A stretch of DNA of 64,000 nt, from NCBI RefSeq assembly GCF_022815725.1, contig NZ_JALGRF010000001.1:1331705-1395704 (forward strand). Reading direction: 5' to 3'. A program made the position numbers and the translations under genes. Positions 45,577 to 56,458 of this stretch are shown here, in pieces. This DNA is from Streptomyces sp. APSN-46.1 (GTDB lineage Bacteria > Actinomycetota > Actinomycetes > Streptomycetales > Streptomycetaceae). The notes below the pieces were generated by a model. The model saw only the letters and a list, made by a program, of their open reading frames with translations, did not search any database and had not been told where the DNA came from. Position 1 is the stretch's first letter, and the number at the start of each line of letters is the position of its first letter.

Positions 45577-46500
45577 ATGGCGGAACCACAGCGGACACTC
45601 GAAGGCGGGGTCGCCCTCGTGGCGGGCGCGACGCGGGGCGCGGGGCGCGGGATCGCGGTGCAGCTGGGCGCGCGGGGCGCGACGGTGTACGTGTCGGGGC
45701 GCAGCACGCGCGGGAGGCGGTCGGAGTACGACCGTCCGGAGACGGTCGAGGAGACGGCCGAGCTGGTCACGGCGGCGGGCGGGCACGGGATCGCGGTGGT
45801 CGCCGATCATCTGGTGCCCGCGGAGGTCGAGGCGCTGGTGGGGCGCGTCGATCGTGAGCAGGGGCGGCTCGACGTCCTGGTGAACGACGTCTGGGGCGGC
45901 GAGCTGCTCTTCGAGTGGGACAGCACGGTCTGGGAGCACGACCTGGACAAGGGGCTGCGGCTGCTGCGGCTGGCGGTGGAGACCCACGCCATCACCAGCC
46001 ATTTCGCGGTGCCGCTGCTGCTGCGCGAGCCGGGCGGGCTGGTGGTGGAGATGACGGACGGCACGGCGGAGTACAACGCGAGCCACTACCGGGTGTCGTT
46101 CTTCTACGACATCGCCAAGTCGGCGGTCCTGCGGATGGCGTTCGCGCTCGGGCACGAGCTGGGGCCGCGCGGGGCGACGGCGGTGGCCCTGACGCCGGGC
46201 TGGCTGCGGTCGGAGATGATGCTCGACACCTTCGGGGTGACCGAGGCGAACTGGCGGGACGCGCTGGAGAAGGTCCCGCACTTCGGTATCTCCGAGACGC
46301 CCTCCTACGTCGGCCGCGCGGTCGCGGCGCTGGCCGCCGACCCGGACGTGTCGCGCTGGAACGGGCAGTCCCTCTCCAGCGGTCAGCTGGCCCGGGTCTA
46401 CGGTTTCACGGACCTGGACGGCAGCCGGCCGGACGCGTGGCGGTACATGGTCGAGGTCCAGGACCCGGGCCTCCCCCCGGACCCCACCGGCTACCGCTGA
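45577..46500 (+). CDS. Short-chain dehydrogenase/reductase (SDR)
   Basis: 307 aa. Rossmann nucleotide-binding AGATRGAGRGIAVQL (~16-30) and the helix SHYRVSFFYDIAKSAVLRMA, where Y-x3-K (YDIAK) is the catalytic pair. Extended form with an insertion around 95-120. The substrate is unknown. Converges on a TetR gene with a shared hairpin between. Confidence 0.87.
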   Translation: MAEPQRTLEGGVALVAGATRGAGRGIAVQLGARGATVYVSGRSTRGRRSEYDRPETVEETAELVTAAGGHGIAVVADHLVPAEVEALVGRVDREQGRLDVLVNDVWGGELLFEWDSTVWEHDLDKGLRLLRLAVETHAITSHFAVPLLLREPGGLVVEMTDGTAEYNASHYRVSFFYDIAKSAVLRMAFALGHELGPRGATAVALTPGWLRSEMMLDTFGVTEANWRDALEKVPHFGISETPSYVGRAVAALAADPDVSRWNGQSLSSGQLARVYGFTDLDGSRPDAWRYMVEVQDPGLPPDPTGYR

Positions 46501-46512
46501 GCGGTCTCGCCC

Positions 46513-46574
46513 CCAGGGGGTGTTTCTCGGATCTCCGCGGCGTCGCGGGGTCTGGCACGAGAAACACCCCCTGG
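46513..46574. terminator. Bidirectional terminator between SDR and TetR genes
   Basis: Perfect 17-bp inverted repeat (CCAGGGGGTGTTTCTCG and complement) enclosing 28 bases, between convergent genes. Confidence 0.65.
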
Positions 46575-46580
46575 CGCCGC

Positions 46581-47339
46581 TCAGCCCTCCCGGGTGTCGA
46601 GCAGCCGGGCGAGGCCGTCCAGGACGCACCGCAGACCGAAGGCCCACACGGTGTCGGGGCTGTACGCGCCCACCGACCCGCCGACCCGGACGGCGAGCGG
46701 GTAGCGCTCCGCGTCCATGGCCCGCTCCAGCAGGGGCGCGCTGACGGTCCACCACTCCTCGTCGCTCTGCCGCCTGTTGTGCGCCTCGGCGTCGGCGGCG
46801 GCCAGGGCAGTGGCGTGGACGAAGCCGAGGAGGTGGGTGAGGGCGGCGTCCATCTCGGCGTCGGTGAGCCCGATGCCCTCGAACGCCGCCAGCTCGTGCT
46901 CGTACTTCCCGATCACCCCGGGTCCGAGCGGAGGGCGGGTGACGGACAGGTCGGCGATCCAGGGGTGCCGGACGAGCAGGTCCCGGTTCTCCTCGGCCAC
47001 CCGGGTGACCTTCGCCCGCCACGGGTCCCCCGCTCCCGCCTCCCGGCGCTCCATGGTCCGGTACGCCTCGTCGAGCATGAGGTCGAGCAGTTCGGCCTTG
47101 CCCGGCACGTACGTGTACACGGTCATCGGGGTGACGCCGAGGCGCTGGGCCAGCGCCCGCATGGTCAGCGCGGCGAGCCCCTCCTCGTCGGCGAGCCCGA
47201 TCGCGGCCAGCACGACGGCATCGACGCTGAGCCCCTGCCGCGGCCCGCGCCGCCCGCCCCGCGGCTCCTGGCCGGGCTCTCGCCACAGCAGCTCCAGGGT
47301 CCGCACGGGGTCGCCCGCACCGCTCCGGTCCTTCGCCAC
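46581..47339 (-). CDS. TetR-family regulator with TetR_C-type ligand domain
   Basis: 252 aa. HTH at ~38-85 (VLAAIGLADEEGLAALTMRA, VTPMTVYTYVPGKAELLD) and a tetracycline-repressor-like C-domain. GTG start at 47339. Divergent from the VOC-UvrA-like fusion gene with a strong dyad in the shared 96-bp promoter region, so it probably controls that gene in response to a toxic small molecule. Confidence 0.88.
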   Translation of the reverse strand: MAKDRSGAGDPVRTLELLWREPGQEPRGGRRGPRQGLSVDAVVLAAIGLADEEGLAALTMRALAQRLGVTPMTVYTYVPGKAELLDLMLDEAYRTMERREAGAGDPWRAKVTRVAEENRDLLVRHPWIADLSVTRPPLGPGVIGKYEHELAAFEGIGLTDAEMDAALTHLLGFVHATALAAADAEAHNRRQSDEEWWTVSAPLLERAMDAERYPLAVRVGGSVGAYSPDTVWAFGLRCVLDGLARLLDTREG

Positions 47340-47373
47340 GACGGGCCCCTTCCACCATCTTCGGGAAAACTTT

Positions 47374-47405
47374 CTACGCCGTACAGAATACTATGTACAA
47401 TGTAG
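47374..47405. promoter_or_regulatory. Operator between tetR and the VOC-UvrA-like gene
   Basis: Dyad CTAC-N3-GTACA and TGTAC-N3-GTAG at 47374-47405, overlapping a likely -10 (TACTAT) for the rightward gene. Confidence 0.7.
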
Positions 47406-47435
47406 GTTCGAGACACTGGCGCGACAAGGAGTTCC

Positions 47436-50111
<2,676 letters not shown>

Positions 50112-50127
50112 CCCGGCAGCCCGCGAG

Positions 50128-50207
50128 GAGAACGCTGTACGAGAACGCCGTACGAGAACGCCGTACGCAGCCCCCTCGCGGGCGTACGCGCCATGCGTAC
50201 GGCGTTC
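50128..50207. repeat. 13-bp tandem repeats with an inverted copy at a tetR promoter
   Basis: GAGAACGC(T/C)GTAC is repeated three times head to tail at 50128-50166, and its core appears inverted as GTACGGCGTTC at 50197-50207, ahead of the TetR start at 50230. Likely operator half-sites. Confidence 0.65.
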
Positions 50208-50229
50208 GCACGTGCGCTAGGGTGGGGCC

Positions 50230-51009
50230 ATGTCGGCAGACGAGCAGCAGCGGAACCCGAACCCCACCACGCCCGCGGCCGCCCCGGCCGTGCCCTCGGT
50301 CTGGACGCGCCCGCGCCGGCAGAAGGAGCAGCCCGCGCTGAGCCGGGACCAGATCGTCGCCGCCGCGGTACGGCTGCTCGACGCCGAGGGCATCGAGGCG
50401 CTGAGCATGCGCAGGCTCGGCAGCGGGATGGGCTCGGCGGCTACCTCGCTCTACCGGCACGTGGCCAACAAGGACGAGCTGATCGAGCTGGTCGTGGACG
50501 AGGTCTACGGGGAGCTGGAGGTGCCGGAGGTTCCGGACTCCGGCGATCCGGCCGGATGGCGGGCCGCCGTCGCGCTCAGCGGGCACAGCCTGCGCGCGAT
50601 GGGCCTGCGGCACCCGTGGGTGGCCTCGGTGCTCGGGCAGGTCGGGCTCGCGCACCTCGGCCCGAATCTGATGAACATGTCCGAGCGGATGATGGCGCTG
50701 TTCCAGTCGGCCGGCTTCCCGCCGGGCGAGGCGGACCTCGCGATGAAGGCCGTCATCTCCTACGTCGTCGGCGCGACGACCAGCGAGGCCGCCTACCTCT
50801 CGGCGCTCGCCCGCAGCGGCCGCAGCGAGCAGGAGTGGCTGGAGAGCCTGCGCCCGGCCGCCGAACAGGCCCTGGCCGAGCATCCGTTGCTGGCCGTGGA
50901 GCACTCGGCACGGGAAGGCCGGGACCCGCGGACGCTGCGCGAGGAGAACTTCGACTACGGCCTGCAGCGGGTCCTGGACGGCCTGGAGGCACGGCTCGGC
51001 CACGGCTGA
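50230..51009 (+). CDS. TetR-family regulator with TetR_C-type ligand domain
   Basis: 259 aa. Disordered Pro/Asn-rich N-terminus, HTH at ~40-85 (QIVAAAVRLLDAEGIEALSM, TSLYRHVANKDELIEL), and a C-terminal helical ligand domain. ATG at 50230. It follows the UvrA-like gene on the same strand but has its own promoter region with repeats, so it is probably autoregulated. Confidence 0.88.
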   Translation: MSADEQQRNPNPTTPAAAPAVPSVWTRPRRQKEQPALSRDQIVAAAVRLLDAEGIEALSMRRLGSGMGSAATSLYRHVANKDELIELVVDEVYGELEVPEVPDSGDPAGWRAAVALSGHSLRAMGLRHPWVASVLGQVGLAHLGPNLMNMSERMMALFQSAGFPPGEADLAMKAVISYVVGATTSEAAYLSALARSGRSEQEWLESLRPAAEQALAEHPLLAVEHSAREGRDPRTLREENFDYGLQRVLDGLEARLGHG

Positions 51010-51026
51010 GCGGCGCCCGGGGCCGG

Positions 51027-51094
51027 GTCACGGCCGGACAGGCGTCACGGCCGGACAGGCGTCACGGCCGGACAGGCGTCACGGCCGGACAGGC
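51027..51094. repeat. Four perfect 17-bp tandem repeats
   Basis: GTCACGGCCGGACAGGC occurs four times without gaps, filling the space between the convergent TetR and enoyl-CoA hydratase-like genes. No spacers, so not a CRISPR. Confidence 0.95.
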
Positions 51095-51095
51095 G

Positions 51096-52154
51096 TCACA
51101 GCCGCAGTTCGCGGTCCGCGCCGAGCGGGGCGAAGAACCGGGCCACACCCTCGTCGGTGACCTCGGACAGCGTGGCCGGCGACCACCGCGGGGCGCGGTC
51201 CTTGTCGATGACCTGGGCCCGGATCCCCTCCACCAGGTCGGGAGAGCGCAGCGCGTTGCAGGAGACCCGATATTCCTGCGCCAACACCTTTTCCAGCGAG
51301 CCGAGTTCGCGCGCCCTGCGGACGGCCGCCAGGGTGACCTTGAGCGAGGTCGGCGACTTGGCCAGGAGGGTCTCGGCCGCCTCCTTGGCGGCCGGGTCCC
51401 CCTCGCCGAACAGCCGCTCCACGATCTCCTCGACGGTGTCGGCCGTGTAGCACCGGTCGATCCAGGGGCGCCGCTCGGTCAGTTCAGCGGGCGCCGTCGG
51501 CCGGCCGGCGTACCGCGCCAGCACCTGGCGGACGGGCGCTCCGGCGAGCAGTCCGGCGGTGAGGTCCGCCAGCCGGGCGGCGGGGACGAAGTGGTCGGCG
51601 AGGTCGCAGAGCAGCGCGTCGGCGGCGCCCACGGCGGAGCCCGTGAGCGCGAGATGGGTGCCGAGCTCCCCGGGGGCGCGGCCGAGCAGGTGGGTGCCGC
51701 CGATGTCCGGGACGAAACCGATGCCCGTCTCCGGCATGGCGATACGGGAGCGCTCGGTGACGATGCGGACGTCGCCGTGCGCCGATACCCCGACGCCGCC
51801 GCCCATCACGATGCCGTCCATGAGGGCGACGTACGGCTTGGGGTAGCGGGCGATCCGCGCGTTGAGCCGGTACTCGTCCCGCCAGAAGTCCGCGGAGGCG
51901 GTGGTACCGGCCTTCGCGTCGTCGTGTATGGCGCGGATGTCCCCGCCCGCGCACAGGCCGCGCTCGCCCGCGCCCCGGATGAGGACCTGGGCGACGGCGG
52001 GGTCGCGCTCCCAGGCGGTCAGGGCCTCGGAGATCCGCAGCACCATGGGGTGGGTGAGGGCGTTGAGGGCCCTGGGGCGGTTGAGGGTGATCACCGCCGT
52101 GCGGCCTTCGACATCGAACAGGACCGTGTCGTCTACGGCATCTTCGCTCTTCAC
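51096..52154 (-). CDS. Enoyl-CoA hydratase/isomerase family, 3-hydroxyisobutyryl-CoA hydrolase-like
   Basis: 352 aa. Crotonase core with oxyanion regions CAGGDIRAI and GIVMGGGVGVSAHGD, and catalytic-Glu motif MPETGIGFVPDIGG, followed by the ECH_2 C-terminal extension. This architecture fits 3-hydroxyisobutyryl-CoA hydrolase of valine catabolism. The GTG at 52154 lies 27 bp from the divergent reductase gene start. Confidence 0.88.
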   Translation of the reverse strand: MKSEDAVDDTVLFDVEGRTAVITLNRPRALNALTHPMVLRISEALTAWERDPAVAQVLIRGAGERGLCAGGDIRAIHDDAKAGTTASADFWRDEYRLNARIARYPKPYVALMDGIVMGGGVGVSAHGDVRIVTERSRIAMPETGIGFVPDIGGTHLLGRAPGELGTHLALTGSAVGAADALLCDLADHFVPAARLADLTAGLLAGAPVRQVLARYAGRPTAPAELTERRPWIDRCYTADTVEEIVERLFGEGDPAAKEAAETLLAKSPTSLKVTLAAVRRARELGSLEKVLAQEYRVSCNALRSPDLVEGIRAQVIDKDRAPRWSPATLSEVTDEGVARFFAPLGADRELRL

Positions 52155-52181
52155 ACCGGCCAGTATGTAGCGTGGTCCGCC

Positions 52182-52748
52182 ATGCGAAAGATCATCCTGA
52201 TGATGTCGATGTCCCTCGACGGCTTCATCGAGGGGCCCGAACGGCAGATCGACTGGCACCTCGTCGACGACGAACTGCACCGGCACTTCAACGACGAACT
52301 CCGCTCGATGGGCGGTTTCCTCCACGGCCGTGTCATGTACGAGCTGATGGCGGGGGTCTGGCCGACCGCCGACGCCGACCCCGAGATCACCCCGCCCATG
52401 GCCGAGTTCGCGGGGATCTGGCTGGACATGCCGAAGTACGTGTACTCGCGGACCCTGCGGCAGGCCGACGTCGGCTGGAACTCCACCGTCGTACGGGACG
52501 TCATCCCTTCCGAGGTCGCCGCCCTCAAGGCGGCCCCCGGCGGTGATCTGGTCCTGGGCGGGGCCAATCTCGCCGCCTCGTTCCTCCGGCACGGCCTGGT
52601 GGACGCGTACCGGATCTATGTGCACCCGGTGCGCATCGGCCGGGGCACACCGCTGTTCCCGCCCGAGGGCGATCCGAGGCCGCTGCGCCTCGAAGGCACC
52701 CGCACCTTCGGCAACGGGGTGGTCCTGCTCTCGTACGCGCGCCCGTAG
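52182..52748 (+). CDS. Dihydrofolate reductase-like (RibD C-terminal domain) protein
   Basis: 188 aa. N-terminal MRKIILMMSMSLDGFIEGPE and GRVMYELMAG, then the conserved DLVLGGANLAASFLRHGLVD nucleotide-binding stretch typical of YyaP/YwjB-type proteins. NADPH-dependent reductase of unknown substrate. ATG at 52182. Confidence 0.87.
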   Translation: MRKIILMMSMSLDGFIEGPERQIDWHLVDDELHRHFNDELRSMGGFLHGRVMYELMAGVWPTADADPEITPPMAEFAGIWLDMPKYVYSRTLRQADVGWNSTVVRDVIPSEVAALKAAPGGDLVLGGANLAASFLRHGLVDAYRIYVHPVRIGRGTPLFPPEGDPRPLRLEGTRTFGNGVVLLSYARP

Positions 52749-52855
52749 GGGGATCGCGGGCCGCCGCCCCGCCCGCGGCGTTCTCCGAGATCCCGGCCGA
52801 ACTCGCCGCACTCGGTGACGTGGTCGTCACCAAACGCCACTGGGGCGCGTTCACG

Positions 52856-53311
52856 TCACCAGATCCGGAGCCGCTGCCGGACCGGCGGCGGACAGGCCAC
52901 CTCCACCCATACGACCTTGCCGTCCGCTCGCGGCCGGAAACCCCAGCGCCGGGCGAGCCGGTCCACGATGAGCAGCCCGTGGCCGCCCGGCCGCGTCGGA
53001 TCCACGTCCTGGCCGGTGTGCGGCACCGGCGGCGCCGGGTTCCCGTCCGTCACCTCGATCCGCAGCCGCTCCGGGGTGCAGTCCAGGACCAGGGCGGTGG
53101 GCCCGCCGCCGTGCAGGATGGCGTTGGCGACCACCTCCGACACCACCAGCAGCACGTCATCGGCGGCATCGCGGTCCTCGTCCGCCACCGGCGGGAGCCA
53201 CCGCCAGGCGGTCAGCGCCCGGCGCGTGAAGTCGCGGCTGCGCGTGACGACATCGGCGCCCGCGTCCAGCGGCAGACTCCAGATCCGGTCGCACGACCCG
53301 CGCTGCTCCAT
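52856..53311 (-). CDS. ATP-binding anti-sigma-factor-type kinase (RsbW/SpoIIAB-like, HATPase_c_2)
   Basis: ~151 aa. GHKL fold with N-box VVSEVVANAILHGGG, G1 box VTDGNPAPP and G2-like GGHGLLIVDRLARRWG. The ATG at 53311 has GGGAGGAG upstream; a GTG at 53389 would add 26 residues. It directly follows the STAS gene, so the two form a partner-switch pair; the sigma factor target is not in the window. Confidence 0.85.
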   Translation of the reverse strand: MEQRGSCDRIWSLPLDAGADVVTRSRDFTRRALTAWRWLPPVADEDRDAADDVLLVVSEVVANAILHGGGPTALVLDCTPERLRIEVTDGNPAPPVPHTGQDVDPTRPGGHGLLIVDRLARRWGFRPRADGKVVWVEVACPPPVRQRLRIW

Positions 53312-53395
53312 GACGCTCAAGGCTCCTCCCTGCCGGAGTCGGCCGTACGCCGCGTTCCGGCCCGCCGCGTCTCTCCGTACGTTCGTCACCTTCGG

Positions 53396-53776
53396 CTACG
53401 TGTCCGTGTCCTCGGGGTGGCCCAGCGCTTCTTCCACACTGGCGTACACATCGAACACCCGGTCCACGCCGGTGATGTGGAACATCCGGGCGACCGCACC
53501 GCGCAGCCCGGTCACGCGCAGGATGCCGTCGGCCGCCTTGATCGCGAGCCGGCTCTGCAACAGCACGTTCAGCCCGGCGGAATCACAGAATCCAAGGTTC
53601 GTCAGGTCCACCACCAGGAGGCCTCCCGGGGTGGCCGCCGCGTCGAGGGCCTGCCGTAGCGGCCGGGCCGTGTCATGGTCCAGCTCCCCGGCGAGCGCGA
53701 GGACGACGGCCCCGTCCACGGACTCGACCTCCACCGTGAACCGTTCTTGATCCACTCCCGTCACCATCGGTATCAC
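53396..53776 (-). CDS. STAS-domain anti-sigma-factor antagonist
   Basis: 126 aa. A single STAS domain with the phosphorylatable Ser in LGFCDSAGLNVLL (about residue 66). When unphosphorylated it would bind the cognate kinase encoded next door and free a sigma factor. Start at 53776, or the ATG three codons later. Confidence 0.9.
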   Translation of the reverse strand: MIPMVTGVDQERFTVEVESVDGAVVLALAGELDHDTARPLRQALDAAATPGGLLVVDLTNLGFCDSAGLNVLLQSRLAIKAADGILRVTGLRGAVARMFHITGVDRVFDVYASVEEALGHPEDTDT

Positions 53777-53824
53777 CCATTCGTCCGCTCCCCCGGCGCC
53801 TGCCCGGATCCCGGCGGGATACGC

Positions 53825-55024
53825 CTACGCGCTCACACGTCCCGGCCCGCGCGAGGCCGCCCGGTGGGCGGGCAGGTGGAACGGCGGACGGCGGATCATC
53901 CGGGAGACCCGGATCAGCGCTCTCTGGTCCAGCGGGGGCAGGGCGGTGGCGGTCCCGTCGTCGAGGAGCGGGGGCTCCGCGTCCCCGGACGCCGACTTGG
54001 CTGCCATGGCATCGACCAGTACGGCGGCCTCCACGGCCGCCTCGGCCTTCTCGGGGGCCAGCCCGAGGGCGGACGCCCGCGCCGCCGCCGCGCGCGCGAC
54101 GGCCGGATTCCGGTAGGGCCGCAGGGCGAGCCGGCCGTCCTGGACCTCGGCGACGCGCCGGGTGGCTTTGAGCTCCACGTCCCACCAGGGCACGGGCAGC
54201 GAGGCCACGACGGCCGGCGTGGCCTCCCGCAGGGCCCGCCACAGCGGCCCCAGCTGAAGGAAGACCCGGTTCTCCCAGAGGGTGCGCTCCACACTGCCCC
54301 CGACCATCGGCAGGGTGAAGCCGATGCCGGTGAAGAGCGTGCACGCGAAGGCGAACCCCCGGGACACCTCGGAGTCCAGCCAGTCCCACTGGGTGCCGCC
54401 GCACCAGCGCGCGGAGACCGCGAGGAGCTTCGATCCGTCCAGGCCGATGTTGAGGGCGAAGCCGAGGATCAGCACCCGCAGGCCGCGGCGCAGCCACTTC
54501 GGTCCGGTGACGCCCGCGGCCCAGCGCACGCACAGTACGGTCGCCATGACGCCGGCCATGGCGTGGGCGGCCAGGTAGAGCAGGATCATTTCCCTGATGA
54601 AGGGGGTCCTGGCGTAGTACGGGTCGAAGTCCACCCGGCGTTCGACGGGCGCGTCACCGAGCGCGAAGAGCGTGACGACCCCGATGACGGCGAGGGCGTA
54701 GGCCGCCATCAGCCAGCGCACCCAGCGGGTGGCCTTCTCCGGGCTCCAGTCGCGCCAGTAGATGATCAGGGTGAGGACGAGCGCGCTCTCCAGGGTGAGC
54801 ATCGAGTACACGAGGGGCGCGCTGAAGTTGGGGACGCCGGTCGCGGCGTTCACGACACCGATCACGTCGGGGTTGGCGCAGGCGAAGCAGGTTCCACCGA
54901 GGAGCAGCACCCCGCACACGAGGACGTACAGCGGGTCGCGGTTGTGGCGCAGGCCGGGCGCCTTGACGAGGAACGCGAGCCACATCAGGCCGGAGACGGC
55001 CCAGAAGCCGCTGTTCTCACTCAC
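53825..55024 (-). CDS. MAB_1171c-type multi-pass membrane protein (DUF6545-like)
   Basis: 399 aa. Seven or so transmembrane helices in the first ~270 residues (WAVSGLMWLAFLVK, YVLVCGVLLLGGTCFACA ...), then a cytoplasmic C-terminal tail with an Ala-rich helical segment. Function unknown. The GTG at 55024 overlaps the stop of the upstream metallopeptidase-like gene (GTGA), making a tight three-gene cassette with it and the XRE gene. Confidence 0.75.
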   Translation of the reverse strand: MSENSGFWAVSGLMWLAFLVKAPGLRHNRDPLYVLVCGVLLLGGTCFACANPDVIGVVNAATGVPNFSAPLVYSMLTLESALVLTLIIYWRDWSPEKATRWVRWLMAAYALAVIGVVTLFALGDAPVERRVDFDPYYARTPFIREMILLYLAAHAMAGVMATVLCVRWAAGVTGPKWLRRGLRVLILGFALNIGLDGSKLLAVSARWCGGTQWDWLDSEVSRGFAFACTLFTGIGFTLPMVGGSVERTLWENRVFLQLGPLWRALREATPAVVASLPVPWWDVELKATRRVAEVQDGRLALRPYRNPAVARAAAARASALGLAPEKAEAAVEAAVLVDAMAAKSASGDAEPPLLDDGTATALPPLDQRALIRVSRMIRRPPFHLPAHRAASRGPGRVSA

Positions 55025-55575
55025 CAAGCGCCGCCGCCGGCCGGTCCCAGGGAGACGTTGAGCTTGTGTCCGAACGCGCTGGAGGACTGCGGGACATGGG
55101 CGCCCTTGCCGAGCCAGCGTTTGCTGCGCATGGCGAGCAGGGAGCCGAACAGCTCGCAGGCGCGCTCGCCGTCCTCCCCGCAGTCGGTGCGCGCGGAGGA
55201 GCGGGCGGCGATCCGCTCGACGGTGCTGGCGGTCAGGTCGGGTGCGAACAGGTCCGCGTAGTCCGACTCCCCGAGGATCTGCGCGTGGCCGGAGTCCTCC
55301 TCCATGTGCCACAGCTCGTGGCCGAGGATGCCTAACTGGTGTTCGGGGTCGGTGTTGGCCTCGATGAGGACGAGGTTGCGCGTCCGCGTCCATACGAGCA
55401 GGCCGCTGACGGTGCTGACCGGGAAGGAGACCAGGTGCGGCTCGACAGGCTGGTTGTGCCGCTTGGCCATCGCCTCGCACAGCGCGCGGAAGACGACGGC
55501 GGGTTCTACGGGAGCGTGCAGCTTGATGCCGCGGATGAGGTCGTCCCGTGTGCGGCGCATTCTCTTGATGTCCAT
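55021..55575 (-). CDS. ImmA/IrrE-like metallopeptidase-domain protein
   Basis: 184 aa. Zinc-binding LGILGHELWHMEEDSGH (HExxH) in the middle, as in ImmA/IrrE peptidases that cleave partner XRE regulators. ATG at 55575 with AAAGGA upstream. Lies between an XRE regulator and a membrane protein. Confidence 0.8.
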   Translation of the reverse strand: MDIKRMRRTRDDLIRGIKLHAPVEPAVVFRALCEAMAKRHNQPVEPHLVSFPVSTVSGLLVWTRTRNLVLIEANTDPEHQLGILGHELWHMEEDSGHAQILGESDYADLFAPDLTASTVERIAARSSARTDCGEDGERACELFGSLLAMRSKRWLGKGAHVPQSSSAFGHKLNVSLGPAGGGAW

Positions 55576-55612
55576 GTCGTCCTTTGACCTGAGGGAGTGG
55601 TCGTGCTCCGCG

Positions 55613-56176
55613 CTATCTGCCGCTCGCCTCGGGCCGCAGAATGCTTTCCACCAGGCCGAGCAGGGTGGCGGCGGTGGCCTTGTCCCTGACCGACACCCTG
55701 GCGCTCCGCCGGGAGGTCGCGAGCGCCTCGCTGCTGTCCCGGCACCGGCGGCGCAGACGGTCCACGTCGTCCACGCCGTCCGTGTCGTCCTCGTCGTCGA
55801 AGCCGCCCGCGGGGGCGCCGGCCGCCGGACGGGGTGCGACGGCCCGACCGGACGCACGCGCCGACTCCAGGGCCAGCAGCCTGCGTTCCACGGCCGCGAC
55901 GGCCGGGTGTGATTCCGGCTTGACGAAGTAGTCGACGCCGTCGAGCCCGAAGAACGCGGCCAGGCTCAGGGCCCGGTCGAGCCCCGGCACCGATTTCCCG
56001 TTGCGGAGGTTCGCCACGTGCTGCTGGCTGATCTGCGTCCCCGCGGCGACCTCGACATCGAAATAGCGGGCTCCACCGTCCGGATAGCGCAGTTCGATCA
56101 GGCGGCTGAGCCGGGCGCCGAACAGTTCGGCACCTTTGGCCCGGTCTGCCGGCACTCCCGGTGAAGGGGGGATCAT
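55613..56176 (-). CDS. XRE-family helix-turn-helix regulator
   Basis: 187 aa. HTH at ~15-70 (LFGARLSRLIELRYPDGG, ISQQHVANLRNGK, LSLAAFFGLDGVDYF), then an Ala/Asp-rich linker and a C-terminal helix. Likely the partner or target of the adjacent metallopeptidase-like protein. ATG at 56176. Divergent from the methyltransferase gene. Confidence 0.85.
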   Translation of the reverse strand: MIPPSPGVPADRAKGAELFGARLSRLIELRYPDGGARYFDVEVAAGTQISQQHVANLRNGKSVPGLDRALSLAAFFGLDGVDYFVKPESHPAVAAVERRLLALESARASGRAVAPRPAAGAPAGGFDDEDDTDGVDDVDRLRRRCRDSSEALATSRRSARVSVRDKATAATLLGLVESILRPEASGR

Positions 56177-56372
56177 GCTTCGGCATCGTAGGTCCCGAGC
56201 GCGGCCCTTCGGAAGAGACGGATCCACAATTGTTGATCCGTCCAGCCATATCAGCCACATCCGGCGCAACAATCGCGCCACCGCCAACCCGCGTACCCGA
56301 TCCGGTCTCCCTGATGCGGCGTCAATTGACCGAAAAAGTGGCCCTTTCACGTGTGGCTATGCTCATGTCCCG

Positions 56373-56399
56373 AGTGATCAGGCGTCTTTATCGATCACT
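56373..56399. promoter_or_regulatory. Inverted repeat upstream of the methyltransferase-terpene synthase operon
   Basis: AGTGATC at 56373-56379 and its complement GATCACT at 56393-56399, separated by 13 bases. A candidate operator for the XRE protein or another regulator. Confidence 0.45.
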
Positions 56400-56458
56400 T
56401 ATGGGCACAGTGGGGCGGCCGAACAACACCCCCACACGACCGTATGACCGGAGAATCG

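Noticed and set aside
51027..51094. CRISPR-like array
   Set aside because: The repeats are contiguous with no spacers and no cas genes are present.
52155..52811. N-terminal extension of the enoyl-CoA hydratase-like gene
   Set aside because: It is antisense to the divergent DHFR-like gene; the crotonase domain begins right after the GTG at 52154.
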